Source: Anaerolineae bacterium (GTDB lineage: Bacteria; Chloroflexota; Anaerolineae; Aggregatilineales; Phototrophicaceae). Taken from it: a DNA stretch of 63,363 bases. The translations under genes and the position numbers were made by a program. The notes under the pieces were generated by a model that was given only the letters and a program-made list of their open reading frames with translations, searched no databases and was not told the DNA's origin. The DNA lies in assembly GCA_022843385.1 (NCBI GenBank), contig JALHNT010000042.1, positions 1 to 63,363 of the forward strand, read 5' to 3'. Shown here piece by piece: positions 1 to 8,763 of the stretch (position 1 is the stretch's first letter; each line of letters opens with the position of its first letter).

Positions 1-529
1 TCTTCCTCAAAGTTGACAGAGTTTCCTCTGCTGCTTTTTCCTTGGCTTGGTCTTCTTCTTTTTTCGATGGCTCGACCCGCCATCGCTTCCATCTCACTAT
101 CTTGTTGTTAAGTTGCACCCACACCGAGGTGTGGTTAAGGTAAAGTTAAGTTTACCGACCCGCGTTAATCTCGTCAAGAGGCTATTGCGCTTTGCACAAA
201 GTTCGTTTGGGATACTTGGGATATTCTGCACAACCCCAAATTCCCAGCCACTCTTGAGACAAAAACAGTTCGCATTCACGAACTGTTTCAGAAGTTTAGT
301 TACTTCTCTCGGCGGGATAACTACTGTATCACCGCCAGTTTGCCCTGTCAACACCCTGTTTCAACCAGTTTCAAACTGATTTCCCATTCTGTTCACATTG
401 AGCATCACCGAAGACTTCTCTTCTGATCGGGTTGTTAAGTTGCAGCTCCTCACGAAGCGGGCGGAAATATACGGGAGAAACAATCGCTCGTCAAGAGCGA
501 GTTTGCGCAAACTGGCACGAATATGGCAA
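1..529. other. Intergenic region below recR, no supported gene
   Basis: No reading frame here has a credible start, ribosome site or recognisable family. It contains a small inverted repeat at 119-134 (CCACACCGAGGTGTGG) followed by TTAAGG/TTAAG words, and two copies of the 14-mer GTTGTTAAGTTGCA at 104-117 and 431-444. A third copy of that 14-mer lies at 13143-13156. The left edge (1-60) is purine-rich on the minus strand and could be the end of a lysine-rich coding region, but no frame can be defended. Confidence 0.5.
484..512 (-). terminator. Hairpin and palindrome downstream of recR
   Basis: Downstream of the recR stop, read on the minus strand, are a perfect 12-bp palindrome GTTTGCGCAAAC (501-512) and a 6-bp stem TCGCTC/GAGCGA (484-489 with 495-500), followed by TTGTTTC. 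The position fits a weak intrinsic terminator for recR. The U-tract is poor, so it may be only a structured spacer. Confidence 0.35.
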
Positions 530-1132
530 CTACATCTCACTACGGCCTTGCAGCGCTCGGCTGAGCGTGACCGTATCGACATACTCAATGTCCCCACCCA
601 CCGGCAGCCCACGCGCCAACCGCGTCATCTTCACCCCCTTGCCAACCAGTTCCTTCTGGATATACATGGCGGTGGCATCCCCTTCCATGCCCGGATTGGT
701 GGCGATGATGATTTCAGTGACGGCGTTCTTCTGCACCCGTTCCACCAGCTCACGAATGCGCAGCGCATCCGGCCCAACGCCATTGACTGGGGAAATCGCG
801 CCGTGCAGCACATGATACAACCCATCAAACTGGCTGGTGCGTTCCAGCGCCATCACATCCAGCGGTTCTTCGACGACAGCCAGGACATGATGATCGCGGC
901 GCGCATCGCTGCATATGGGACACGGGTCTTCAACGGTGATGTTGTAGCAGCTCGAACAGTAGCGAGTCTGGCTCTTGAGGTTGTTCAGTGCTTCTGCCAG
1001 CTTCAGGCTGACCTCATCCGGGGCGCGCAGCAGGTAATACGTGAGGCGCGAGGCAGTCTTGGGACCAACGCCGGGCAGGCGCGAAAACGAGTCGATCAAT
1101 TTTGTGACAGGTTCAGGGATGGCTTTACTCAT
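530..1132 (-). CDS. recR: Recombination mediator protein RecR
   Basis: RecR works with RecF and RecO to load RecA at single-strand gaps. The 200-aa length is the normal family length. An N-terminal helix-hairpin-helix (about residues 8-30, LPGVGPKTASRL) is followed by a zinc finger with four cysteines (about 58-74, CSSC...CPIC), then a Toprim domain (about 80-175) with the acidic VVEEP motif and the NPGMEGDATA segment, and a C-terminal ARGLPVGGDIEY motif. All hallmark motifs are present. The usual dnaX-ybaB partners are not upstream; a divergent histidine kinase operon lies there instead. ATG start at 1132. Confidence 0.97.
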   Translation of the reverse strand: MSKAIPEPVTKLIDSFSRLPGVGPKTASRLTYYLLRAPDEVSLKLAEALNNLKSQTRYCSSCYNITVEDPCPICSDARRDHHVLAVVEEPLDVMALERTSQFDGLYHVLHGAISPVNGVGPDALRIRELVERVQKNAVTEIIIATNPGMEGDATAMYIQKELVGKGVKMTRLARGLPVGGDIEYVDTVTLSRALQGRSEM

Positions 1133-1195
1133 CGTAAGGAATGTCCTTCAGCGTTTCTAGTTCATGAATAATACCATTCATGCGTAAAAATTGAG

Positions 1196-1224
1196 TTGTC
1201 AAAGGAACTTGCGCATGTTATATT
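1196..1224 (+). promoter_or_regulatory. Sigma-70-like promoter of the signalling operon
   Basis: TTGTCA (1196-1201), a 17-bp spacer and TATATT (1219-1224) match the housekeeping promoter consensus well in an otherwise AT-richer gap. Transcription would begin near 1231, giving a leader of about 85 nt before the ATG at 1318. Visual match only. Confidence 0.55.
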
Positions 1225-1317
1225 GCAATTAATGTTGCCATTGTTCGGTAAAACGATGGAAATGAAAGATTAATTTTTGTCTCACCCCAAAAATCGCAGT
1301 TGGAACGCGGTCGCCAC

Positions 1318-4300
1318 ATGCTTCAATCGATTAAACGCTTTACAGTCGCTCCCGAACCTTCGCGGCAGCATCAGATATTCCGTATCATCATACTTGGGCA
1401 AATGTTCAGCCTGCTCCTGCTGATTGTGTACGAAGTAATTGCCCTCGTGCCATCGGCACGTCTGCTGCTGGAGATTGGCCTGCTGGTGTTCTTCGCTATT
1501 CTTTATTATAGCACTCAACACCTGCCGCTTCGTGCTGCCAGCCTTCTGCTTGTGCTCATCACCTGGATTGTTGCCACGCTGCATTTTGCTGTCACCCCGA
1601 CGGCTGCCTTCGCCTTTCCAACGCTGAATGCCTACCTCATTCTCATCATTGTGGCGGCTGTGCTGATCGATACACAAGCCGCGATGATGGTGGTCGGAGC
1701 AAGCATTGCCGCCATCCTCTTCATGGCCCAACAAGTACAAACGATCAGCGTGATCCAGAGCGCACAGGTTAATCTGGTGTGGATCGTCTACATTGCGTCA
1801 CTGATCATCATGGGATTCACCACGTTAGTGGTTTCCCGCAGCGTTCGATCTTCCCTGCAAGACCGGCAGGACAGTGAAAATGCGCTGCAGCGATTGAATG
1901 AGATGCTGCAATTGGAAGCTGCCGAGCATATCCGTACCCGAAATCAACTACAGATTGGGGAAGATAATCTGAAGCTGGCGCAATCGATTGCCAGGCTGGG
2001 TAATTTCGAGTTTGATTTGCAGACACGGCAGGTGACCTGGTCTGACGAAGTGTATCGCATCTTCGAGATCGAACCCGGAACGCCCATCACGCTGGAACGC
2101 TATCAGGCAGCTATCCATCCCCGCGATTTTGAACGCGTCATGAAAGCGGTAGAGGACAGCACCCGGAGCAAACAATCGTACGAAATCGAGCACGATCTGA
2201 TGCTGCCCAGCGGCACGCTCAAACATTTGCTGGCAATCGGCAACCCGGTGATGGATGAGGCGGGCGAAGTGATCCGTATCTTCGGCATTGTCCAGGACAT
2301 TACCGAACGCAAACAGGTGACACAGGCGCTGTCGCGAGAACGCAACCTGCTGCGCACCCTGATTGACGCGATTCCCGATCACATCTACGTGAAAGACAGT
2401 GAGTATCGCTTTGTCCTGAACAATGTGACCGATATGCGCAGCATGGGAGCGAGCAGCGCCGCTGAAGTGATAGGCAAGACCGACTTCGATATGTACCCGG
2501 CAGAACTGGCAGAAGCCTATCGTCGCGATGACCAGCAGGTGATTGAGAAGGGAATCGCCATCATCAATCGCGAGGAAGTGACCAACGATGTGCACGGCAA
2601 TCCGATCTGGGTGACGACCACCAAAATCCCGCTGCGTGATGAAAACGGCCGGATCACCGGACTCGTCGGCATCGGTCATGACATCAGCCAGACCAAACAT
2701 CTGGTGGATGAGCTGGCGCAATCGCGTGAAATGCTACAACTGGTAATGGACAGCATTCCGCAGGCGATTCTGTGGAAGGATCGTCAGGGCGTTTATCTGG
2801 GCTACAACCGTACCTTCGCGGTGGACACCGGCTTGTCCCGTCTGGACGAGGCCATCGGCAAAACCGATTTTGAACTCGTCCCTGAATCTGAAGCGCACCG
2901 GTTCGCCGAAGAAGATCGGGCGGTGATGGAAACCAATACGCCGCGGCTGAATATCGAACAGTTTGTACACACACAAGATGGCAGGGCGAAATGGCTGCGC
3001 ACCAATCTGATCCCGATGCACAATCGCCAGCAGCAGGTCACTGGACTGCTGGTTACCTACGAAGACATCACCGAGCGCAAAATGGCCGAACAGGCGCTGG
3101 AGGAATCACGCGAGATGCTGCGGCTGGTGATGGATACGGTGCCGCAAGCCATCTTATGGAAAGATCGAAATGGGGTTTACCTCGGCTACAACCGCACCTT
3201 CGCTATGGATATGGGACTTTCGCGCCTCGATGAAGCGATGGGCAAGACCGACCAGGATTTCCTGCCGGCAGAAATCGCCCGTGAATTGGAAGCCGATGAT
3301 CGCGCGATTGTCGAAAGCGGCATTCCCCGTCTAAACAACGAACGCCAGGCGATTGATAAACAAGGCCGCCTGAAGTGGCTGCGCAGCAATATCATTCCGA
3401 TGAAGAACCGGCAGCAGCAAGTCAGCGGCATTCTGATTACCTACGAGGACATCACCGAGCGCAAAACTGCCGAACAGGCGCTGGCCGAGTCCCGCACAAT
3501 GCTGCGACTGGTGATGGATACTGTCCCCCTGGCAATTGCCTGGAAAGATCGTGATTGTGTGTTTCTGGGGTGTAATCAGCAGATGGCAACCGATCTGGAG
3601 CTGCCATCACCGGAGTGGATCATCGGGAAAACGGATTATGATTTACCTTCCGCCGTCGATGCCGCGCGTTTCCAGGCCGATGATCGAGCAGTGATGACGA
3701 GTGGGCAGGCCAAACTGAACTATGAAGAGCAGCAAACGCGCCCGGATGGAAAGATAGCCTGGCTGCGCACCAGCAAGATCCCAATGCAGAATGCCGAGGA
3801 TCAGGTTATCGGTGTGCTGGTCAACTACGAGAACATCACCGAACGCAAACTGGCCGAACAGGCACTCGGACAGTCGTACAAACTGCTGGAAGCGATCATC
3901 AATAACATCCCCATCCGCGTGTTCTGGAAAGACCGCAATGGCGTCATTATGGGCTATAACTTTGAGTATGCACGCAGAGTCACTCCACCATTGGACGCGT
4001 CCTTGATTGGGAAATGTGATTACGATCTGTTCGAGAGTCGTGAAATCGCTGATGAGCTACGGCAGCGCGACCAGCAGCTCCTGTCATCAGGACAGGCGGA
4101 GCTGAACCAAGAACACGCCTATCTCCAGCCCAATGGTGCCACAGCATGGTGGGTCACCAACCGGGTGCCGTTGCGTGATCAAAACGGGGAGGCCTTCGGG
4201 ATTCTGGTGACAGCCCAGGACATCACTGAACGAAAACTGGCCGAACAGCGCATCGTCGAGGCCAACACCCGCCTGCAACTGGTGCTGGATACGATCCCAG

Positions 4301-6297
4301 TGGGTGTGATCTGGAAAGACATCCACTCGGTATTCCAGGGCGCCAACCGGCGCACTCTGGCTCATATGGGAATGGAACGGGTAGAAGAGCTGATCGGCAA
4401 GCGCGATCATGATTTCTTCCCCAACGAAGCCGACTCTTACTGCGCTGGCGACCAATGGGTCATCAAAGAAAAACGCCCGCGCCTTAACCAGACCGAACCT
4501 CAGACCACCCGTGATGGCCGACAAATCTGGCTGCGTACCAACAAGGCCCCTCTGCAGAATGCCGAAGGTGAAGTGAGTGGTGTGCTGATCACGTACGAAG
4601 ACATCACGGATCAGAAGCTCGCCAATGAAGCGCTGGCGAACGAACGTAACCTGCTGCAAACAATCATCAACAACCTGCCCATCTATATCTTCGCCAAAGA
4701 CCGCGACGGGCGCTTCACCCTGAGCAACAACAGCCACACCGCCATTTCCGAAGGGCAAACCACCGAGCATCTGATCGGCAAGACCTCGCTCGAAGTGTAT
4801 GAAGAACCGTATGGTTCGCGCTTCTATGAAGATGATATGGCGGTGCTGCGCGATGGGAAGCTATTGGTCGATGTTGAGCGCATCACCCGCGACGCCAACC
4901 GTGTCGAGAAATGGGTGCTGACCACCAAAGTTCCGCTGCGCGATGATGCAGGCACGATCACGGGCATGGTGGGGCTGTCGCGCGACATCACCGAGCAAAA
5001 GCGCAGTCAGATGCTGCTGCGGGAACGGTATGAGCGCATCGAACTGATGACTGAAATCGCCACCAACTTCATCCGGTCGGATTCAAGTGTGATGGATCGG
5101 CTGATTAACCGGACGCTCGAACGAGTGACACGCTTCACCCGGGTCGAACGTGGTTATGTCTTCCTGCTAAACGAAGATGGCACGGTGCTAAAGCTGGGAT
5201 ATGAGTGGTGCGAAACGGATGTGCGTCCGCACCTCGGCGTGCTGGACTCGGTACTGGTGGCCGATTTTGCCGATTTCGTCGCGTCGATGAAAGCCGGGAC
5301 GATTGCGCAGGTACAGACGGCTGATATTCCCGACACACCTGATAATGCCACCATGCTCGGCGTGCTGCGACTGCTCTCGATTCAATCATTCATCAACATT
5401 CCAATCCTGGTGGATCAGCAATTCATCGGCTGGATTGGTTTTGATGCAACCCGCGAGCCGATGATGTGGTCGGAAGATGTTGTCAATATGTTCAAGGTGA
5501 CGGGGCAGATCATCGGCAACGCGATCGTCCGCCAGCGGGCTAACGTCCAGATTCGGCAGTTGAACACCGAACTGGAACGCCGCGTCGCCGAACGGACGCG
5601 CCAGTTAGAAGCTGCCAATCATGAACTGGAATCCTTCTCGTATTCGGTATCACATGATCTGCGCGCCCCACTGCGCAGCATCGACGGCTTCAGCCGGGCG
5701 CTGCTGGAAGATTACAGCGGGAAACTGGATGAAACCGGAACCGATTATCTGCAACGGGTACGCTCCGGCAGCCAGCGCATGGGCAATCTGATCGATGATC
5801 TGCTTAAGCTGTCGCGGGTGACGCGCAACGAAATCAAGCTGGAACCGGTCAATCTGAGCGAGATGGTGCAGCAGATCGCTGATGATCTGCAACAGAGTTA
5901 CCCGACTCGCGTCGTCGAATGGACGATTGAGCCAGATCTGACTGCGCAGGGCGACCGGCACCTCGTCCGAGTGGCATTGGATAATCTGATCGGCAATGCC
6001 TGGAAGTTCACCAGCAAAGTCGAGCAGACGCAGATTGTATTCGGACTGACCACTCACGATAATGAACGCTGCTTCTTCGTGCGCGATAATGGCGATGGCT
6101 TCGATATGACCTATGCCAGCAAGTTGTTCGGCGCATTCCAGCGACTACACTCGATGACCGAATTTGAGGGCACCGGCGTTGGGCTGGCGACGGTGCAGCG
6201 GGTGATCCACCGGCATGGCGGGCGCATCTGGGCTGAAGGGCAAAAAGGCCAGGGCGCAACCTTTTTCTTTACGCTGAGTGCAGAGCAAGTAGGATAA
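1318..6297 (+). CDS. Membrane-bound multi-PAS/GAF sensor histidine kinase
   Basis: A 1,659-aa sensor kinase. An N-terminal block of about six hydrophobic helices (about residues 15-185) and a short coiled coil precede eight consecutive PAS/PAC units (about 221-1228). Their ends are marked by DITERK-like PAC signatures (variants DISQTK, NITERK, DITDQK, DITEQK). A GAF domain (about 1235-1408) follows, then HisKA with phospho-acceptor His1446 in SVSHDLRAPLR, and a HATPase domain with N-box, VRDNGDGF and GTGVGLAT motifs. PAS units 3 and 4 are almost the same sequence, which indicates recent internal duplication. A TTG six codons upstream (1300) is also possible; the ATG is preferred, although no strong ribosome site precedes either. 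First gene of a four-gene signalling cluster. Confidence 0.93.
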   Translation: MLQSIKRFTVAPEPSRQHQIFRIIILGQMFSLLLLIVYEVIALVPSARLLLEIGLLVFFAILYYSTQHLPLRAASLLLVLITWIVATLHFAVTPTAAFAFPTLNAYLILIIVAAVLIDTQAAMMVVGASIAAILFMAQQVQTISVIQSAQVNLVWIVYIASLIIMGFTTLVVSRSVRSSLQDRQDSENALQRLNEMLQLEAAEHIRTRNQLQIGEDNLKLAQSIARLGNFEFDLQTRQVTWSDEVYRIFEIEPGTPITLERYQAAIHPRDFERVMKAVEDSTRSKQSYEIEHDLMLPSGTLKHLLAIGNPVMDEAGEVIRIFGIVQDITERKQVTQALSRERNLLRTLIDAIPDHIYVKDSEYRFVLNNVTDMRSMGASSAAEVIGKTDFDMYPAELAEAYRRDDQQVIEKGIAIINREEVTNDVHGNPIWVTTTKIPLRDENGRITGLVGIGHDISQTKHLVDELAQSREMLQLVMDSIPQAILWKDRQGVYLGYNRTFAVDTGLSRLDEAIGKTDFELVPESEAHRFAEEDRAVMETNTPRLNIEQFVHTQDGRAKWLRTNLIPMHNRQQQVTGLLVTYEDITERKMAEQALEESREMLRLVMDTVPQAILWKDRNGVYLGYNRTFAMDMGLSRLDEAMGKTDQDFLPAEIARELEADDRAIVESGIPRLNNERQAIDKQGRLKWLRSNIIPMKNRQQQVSGILITYEDITERKTAEQALAESRTMLRLVMDTVPLAIAWKDRDCVFLGCNQQMATDLELPSPEWIIGKTDYDLPSAVDAARFQADDRAVMTSGQAKLNYEEQQTRPDGKIAWLRTSKIPMQNAEDQVIGVLVNYENITERKLAEQALGQSYKLLEAIINNIPIRVFWKDRNGVIMGYNFEYARRVTPPLDASLIGKCDYDLFESREIADELRQRDQQLLSSGQAELNQEHAYLQPNGATAWWVTNRVPLRDQNGEAFGILVTAQDITERKLAEQRIVEANTRLQLVLDTIPVGVIWKDIHSVFQGANRRTLAHMGMERVEELIGKRDHDFFPNEADSYCAGDQWVIKEKRPRLNQTEPQTTRDGRQIWLRTNKAPLQNAEGEVSGVLITYEDITDQKLANEALANERNLLQTIINNLPIYIFAKDRDGRFTLSNNSHTAISEGQTTEHLIGKTSLEVYEEPYGSRFYEDDMAVLRDGKLLVDVERITRDANRVEKWVLTTKVPLRDDAGTITGMVGLSRDITEQKRSQMLLRERYERIELMTEIATNFIRSDSSVMDRLINRTLERVTRFTRVERGYVFLLNEDGTVLKLGYEWCETDVRPHLGVLDSVLVADFADFVASMKAGTIAQVQTADIPDTPDNATMLGVLRLLSIQSFINIPILVDQQFIGWIGFDATREPMMWSEDVVNMFKVTGQIIGNAIVRQRANVQIRQLNTELERRVAERTRQLEAANHELESFSYSVSHDLRAPLRSIDGFSRALLEDYSGKLDETGTDYLQRVRSGSQRMGNLIDDLLKLSRVTRNEIKLEPVNLSEMVQQIADDLQQSYPTRVVEWTIEPDLTAQGDRHLVRVALDNLIGNAWKFTSKVEQTQIVFGLTTHDNERCFFVRDNGDGFDMTYASKLFGAFQRLHSMTEFEGTGVGLATVQRVIHRHGGRIWAEGQKGQGATFFFTLSAEQVG

Positions 6298-6298
6298 A

Positions 6299-6739
6299 AT
6301 GACATCAAAAGACAAGGTCATTCTGCTGATTGAAGATAATCCGGATGATGAGCTGCTGACGCTGCGAGCGCTGCGCCAGAACAAGCTCGCGAATGACATC
6401 GTCGTCACGCGCGATGGTGAGGAAGCGCTGGAGTATCTGTTCGCGACGGGCAAATATGCCAATCGCGAGGCCCGGCAGAATCCCCAGTTGATCCTGCTTG
6501 ATCTTAAACTGCCCAAAGTGGACGGTTTTGAAGTGCTGCGTCGCCTCCGCGAGAACGAAAAAACCCGCCTGATCCCGGTGGTGGTATTGACATCATCGGA
6601 CGAGGACAAGGATATGATCGAGAGTTATGAGCTGGCGGCCAACAGCTATGTGCGCAAACCGGTGGATTTCGATCAGTTCAGCGAAGCCATTCGCCAGATT
6701 GGGATGTACTGGTTGGTGATTAACTGCGTACCCTCATAA
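6299..6739 (+). CDS. Single-domain response regulator (Rcp1-like)
   Basis: A 146-aa stand-alone receiver domain of the type paired with phytochrome-like and multi-PAS kinases. The acidic pocket is in the N-terminal LLIEDNPDDE motif, the phospho-acceptor is Asp68 in LLDLKLP, the switch Thr/Ser is in VLTSSDED, and the conserved Lys is in VRKPVDF. There is no output domain, so it probably acts by phosphotransfer or protein contact. Its ATG follows the kinase stop by a single base, so translation is probably coupled and the upstream kinase is the likely partner. Confidence 0.93.
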   Translation: MTSKDKVILLIEDNPDDELLTLRALRQNKLANDIVVTRDGEEALEYLFATGKYANREARQNPQLILLDLKLPKVDGFEVLRRLRENEKTRLIPVVVLTSSDEDKDMIESYELAANSYVRKPVDFDQFSEAIRQIGMYWLVINCVPS

Positions 6740-6746
6740 GGGCATC

Positions 6747-8606
6747 ATGATTGACCGGATTCGTGTACTGCTGATTGAAGACTCGGAAGATGATGCGGTG
6801 ATGACGCTGCGGGCGCTGCGCAAAGCCAGTCACAGCATTGAACATCAACGGGTCGAAACCCGTGAGGCGATGCAGGCTGCCCTTCACGACTCGACGTGGG
6901 ACATCATCATCTCCGATTTTTCCATGCCCTACTTCAGTGGCACAGCCGCCTTTGACACCCTGCTCCAAACGGGTCTCGACCTGCCCTTCATCATGGTCTC
7001 TGGCACACTGGGCGAGGAAAACGCAGTCGCTGCCATGAAATTGGGTGTGCATGATTACGTCATGAAGGATAATCTGGCGCGGCTGGCCCCGGCGGTAGAA
7101 CGGGAAATTCGTGAAGCCCGCGAACGACAGGGGCGCAAACAGGCCGAACAGGAGTTATACAAGCTGTCGCGAGCGCTGATGCAAAGCGCCAGTCTGGTGA
7201 TGATTACCGATACGATGGGACGGGTGGAATATGTCAACGCCACCTTCGAGCGCATAACCGGTTATCGCCAGGCAGAGATCATGGGCAAGTATGGGCTGCT
7301 GCTGCAACCCGATCATATTTCGGTTGAAGAGTTTTCCAACCTGATTGAGATCGTCCGGCAGCAGAGCGAGTGGCGCGGCGAGTGGCTGAACCGGAAGCGA
7401 AACGGCGATACCTACTGGGCGTCGGTCATCATGTCGGCCATCCGCAATCCGGACGGCGAAGTGACTCAGTTCCTCATCGTGCAGGAGGACATCAGCGAGC
7501 GTAAACGCCTGGAAGCCGAACTCCAACGCTATACCCACCAACTGGAGCAGATGGTTGAGGAGCGAACCGCCAAGCTGCGTCACGCGCTGGAACAGATCGA
7601 AGTCATCCTCGACAATAGTTCGGATGCGATTGCGGTGGCCGAGCCAAGCGGTGACATTATCAAGGCCAACCCGGCTTTCCGTTCCATGATAGGCGACCAG
7701 GTGACCAGCGCCATCGAGCATATCCTGCGTGCCATTACCGATGAACAGCAGGCGGATGTCTTTTCGCGGGCGCTGATTGGGGTCATCAATGATGGCAAGA
7801 GTGAGCGCATCGAAACCAGCCTCAGCAATCACAATGACAAACAGATCGATGTGGATATTGCCCTAGCACCGGTGCTGACGGATCAGGATCGGCGTTCCGG
7901 CCTGCTGCTGAGCATGCGCGATGTCACCCGCCAGAAAGACCTGGATCGCTTCAAGACGCGCTTCATTGCCAACGCGACCCATGACCTGAGCAATCCGCTG
8001 GCGGTGATGAAGATGCGGCTTTACCTGATGCAGCGCAAGCCAGAAGCGCTGCCTGACCACCTGCGCGTTCTGGAAGATCAGGTCGAACGCCTGGAGAATC
8101 TGGTGGGCGACCTGCGCACCCTTTCCGAAATTGATCGTGGTGTGGTGAAGCTGAACCGCGAGGCGGTGGACCTGAACCGGCTCATTCAGAAAGTGGTGGA
8201 AGCCCATGAACCGCTGGCCGCCCAGAAATCGCAGAACATCCGCTTCGTGCCCTGTCAGGATTTACAACCCTTGCGATTGGATAAGCGCAAGTTCGAACGT
8301 GTCATCGTCAATCTGATCGCGAATGCGCTGAACTATACGCCGGCCCAGGGCGCGGTTACAGTGCAGATCAGCCAGAATCCTCATTCAGTCACCTTCTCGG
8401 TGATGGACAGTGGGATGGGCATCAGCGAACAGGATATGCCCTTCATCTTCGAACGATTCTATCGCAGCTCGCGTGTCTACAAGCGGGAAGGCACCGGCCT
8501 CGGCCTGGCGATTGTCAAGGAAATGGTCGAAGCCCACGCTGGCGAGATCAGCGTCCAGAGCATCGTCAATCAGGGCAGCACCTTCACCATCATCCTGCCA
8601 CGCTGA
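6747..8606 (+). CDS. Hybrid kinase: receiver - PAS - PAS - histidine kinase
   Basis: A 619-aa soluble protein. An N-terminal receiver (residues 1-120, phospho-acceptor Asp57 in IISDFSMPY) is followed by a PAS/PAC domain (about 140-255, ending EDISERKR), a coiled coil, a second PAS-like segment (about 285-390), HisKA with His412 in NATHDLSNP, and a HATPase domain (N-box NLIANALNYTP, DSGMGI, GTGLGLAIV). An N-terminal receiver feeding its own kinase suggests a relay step taking phosphate or input from the preceding kinase. It begins 7 bp after the single-domain receiver, so it belongs to the same operon. No transmembrane segment is seen. Confidence 0.92.
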   Translation: MIDRIRVLLIEDSEDDAVMTLRALRKASHSIEHQRVETREAMQAALHDSTWDIIISDFSMPYFSGTAAFDTLLQTGLDLPFIMVSGTLGEENAVAAMKLGVHDYVMKDNLARLAPAVEREIREARERQGRKQAEQELYKLSRALMQSASLVMITDTMGRVEYVNATFERITGYRQAEIMGKYGLLLQPDHISVEEFSNLIEIVRQQSEWRGEWLNRKRNGDTYWASVIMSAIRNPDGEVTQFLIVQEDISERKRLEAELQRYTHQLEQMVEERTAKLRHALEQIEVILDNSSDAIAVAEPSGDIIKANPAFRSMIGDQVTSAIEHILRAITDEQQADVFSRALIGVINDGKSERIETSLSNHNDKQIDVDIALAPVLTDQDRRSGLLLSMRDVTRQKDLDRFKTRFIANATHDLSNPLAVMKMRLYLMQRKPEALPDHLRVLEDQVERLENLVGDLRTLSEIDRGVVKLNREAVDLNRLIQKVVEAHEPLAAQKSQNIRFVPCQDLQPLRLDKRKFERVIVNLIANALNYTPAQGAVTVQISQNPHSVTFSVMDSGMGISEQDMPFIFERFYRSSRVYKREGTGLGLAIVKEMVEAHAGEISVQSIVNQGSTFTIILPR

Positions 8607-8705
8607 ATCGACCCTCAGTACCATGAATTTTGTGTGAACGAACGGGCAGAATGTTTGATTCCGGTTGAATCCCAACCAAACTTCAATGTTAAGTGATGCG
8701 AAAAA

Positions 8706-8745
8706 CCCTTATCATAGAATGATGCGAAAAAGGGCATCCGCGCTG
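8706..8745. repeat. CCTTATCATAGAA short repeat, copy 1
   Basis: The sequence CCTTATCATAGAA, then AAAAAGGG and ATCCG, recurs at 13185-13211 with only a small spacer difference. Both copies can pair CCTT with AAGG around the ATCATAGA core. This copy lies just upstream of the preferred start of the double-receiver kinase. Confidence 0.4.
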
Positions 8746-8763
8746 GCGTGGAAAGGTTGGGGT

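Noticed and set aside
398..1171. 257-codon plus-strand frame opposite recR
   Set aside because: No family likeness, and recR on the other strand is certain.
1198..1203. TTGACA on the minus strand as a -35 for recR
   Set aside because: The nearest -10-like TATTAT is 23 bp away, outside the usual spacing range.
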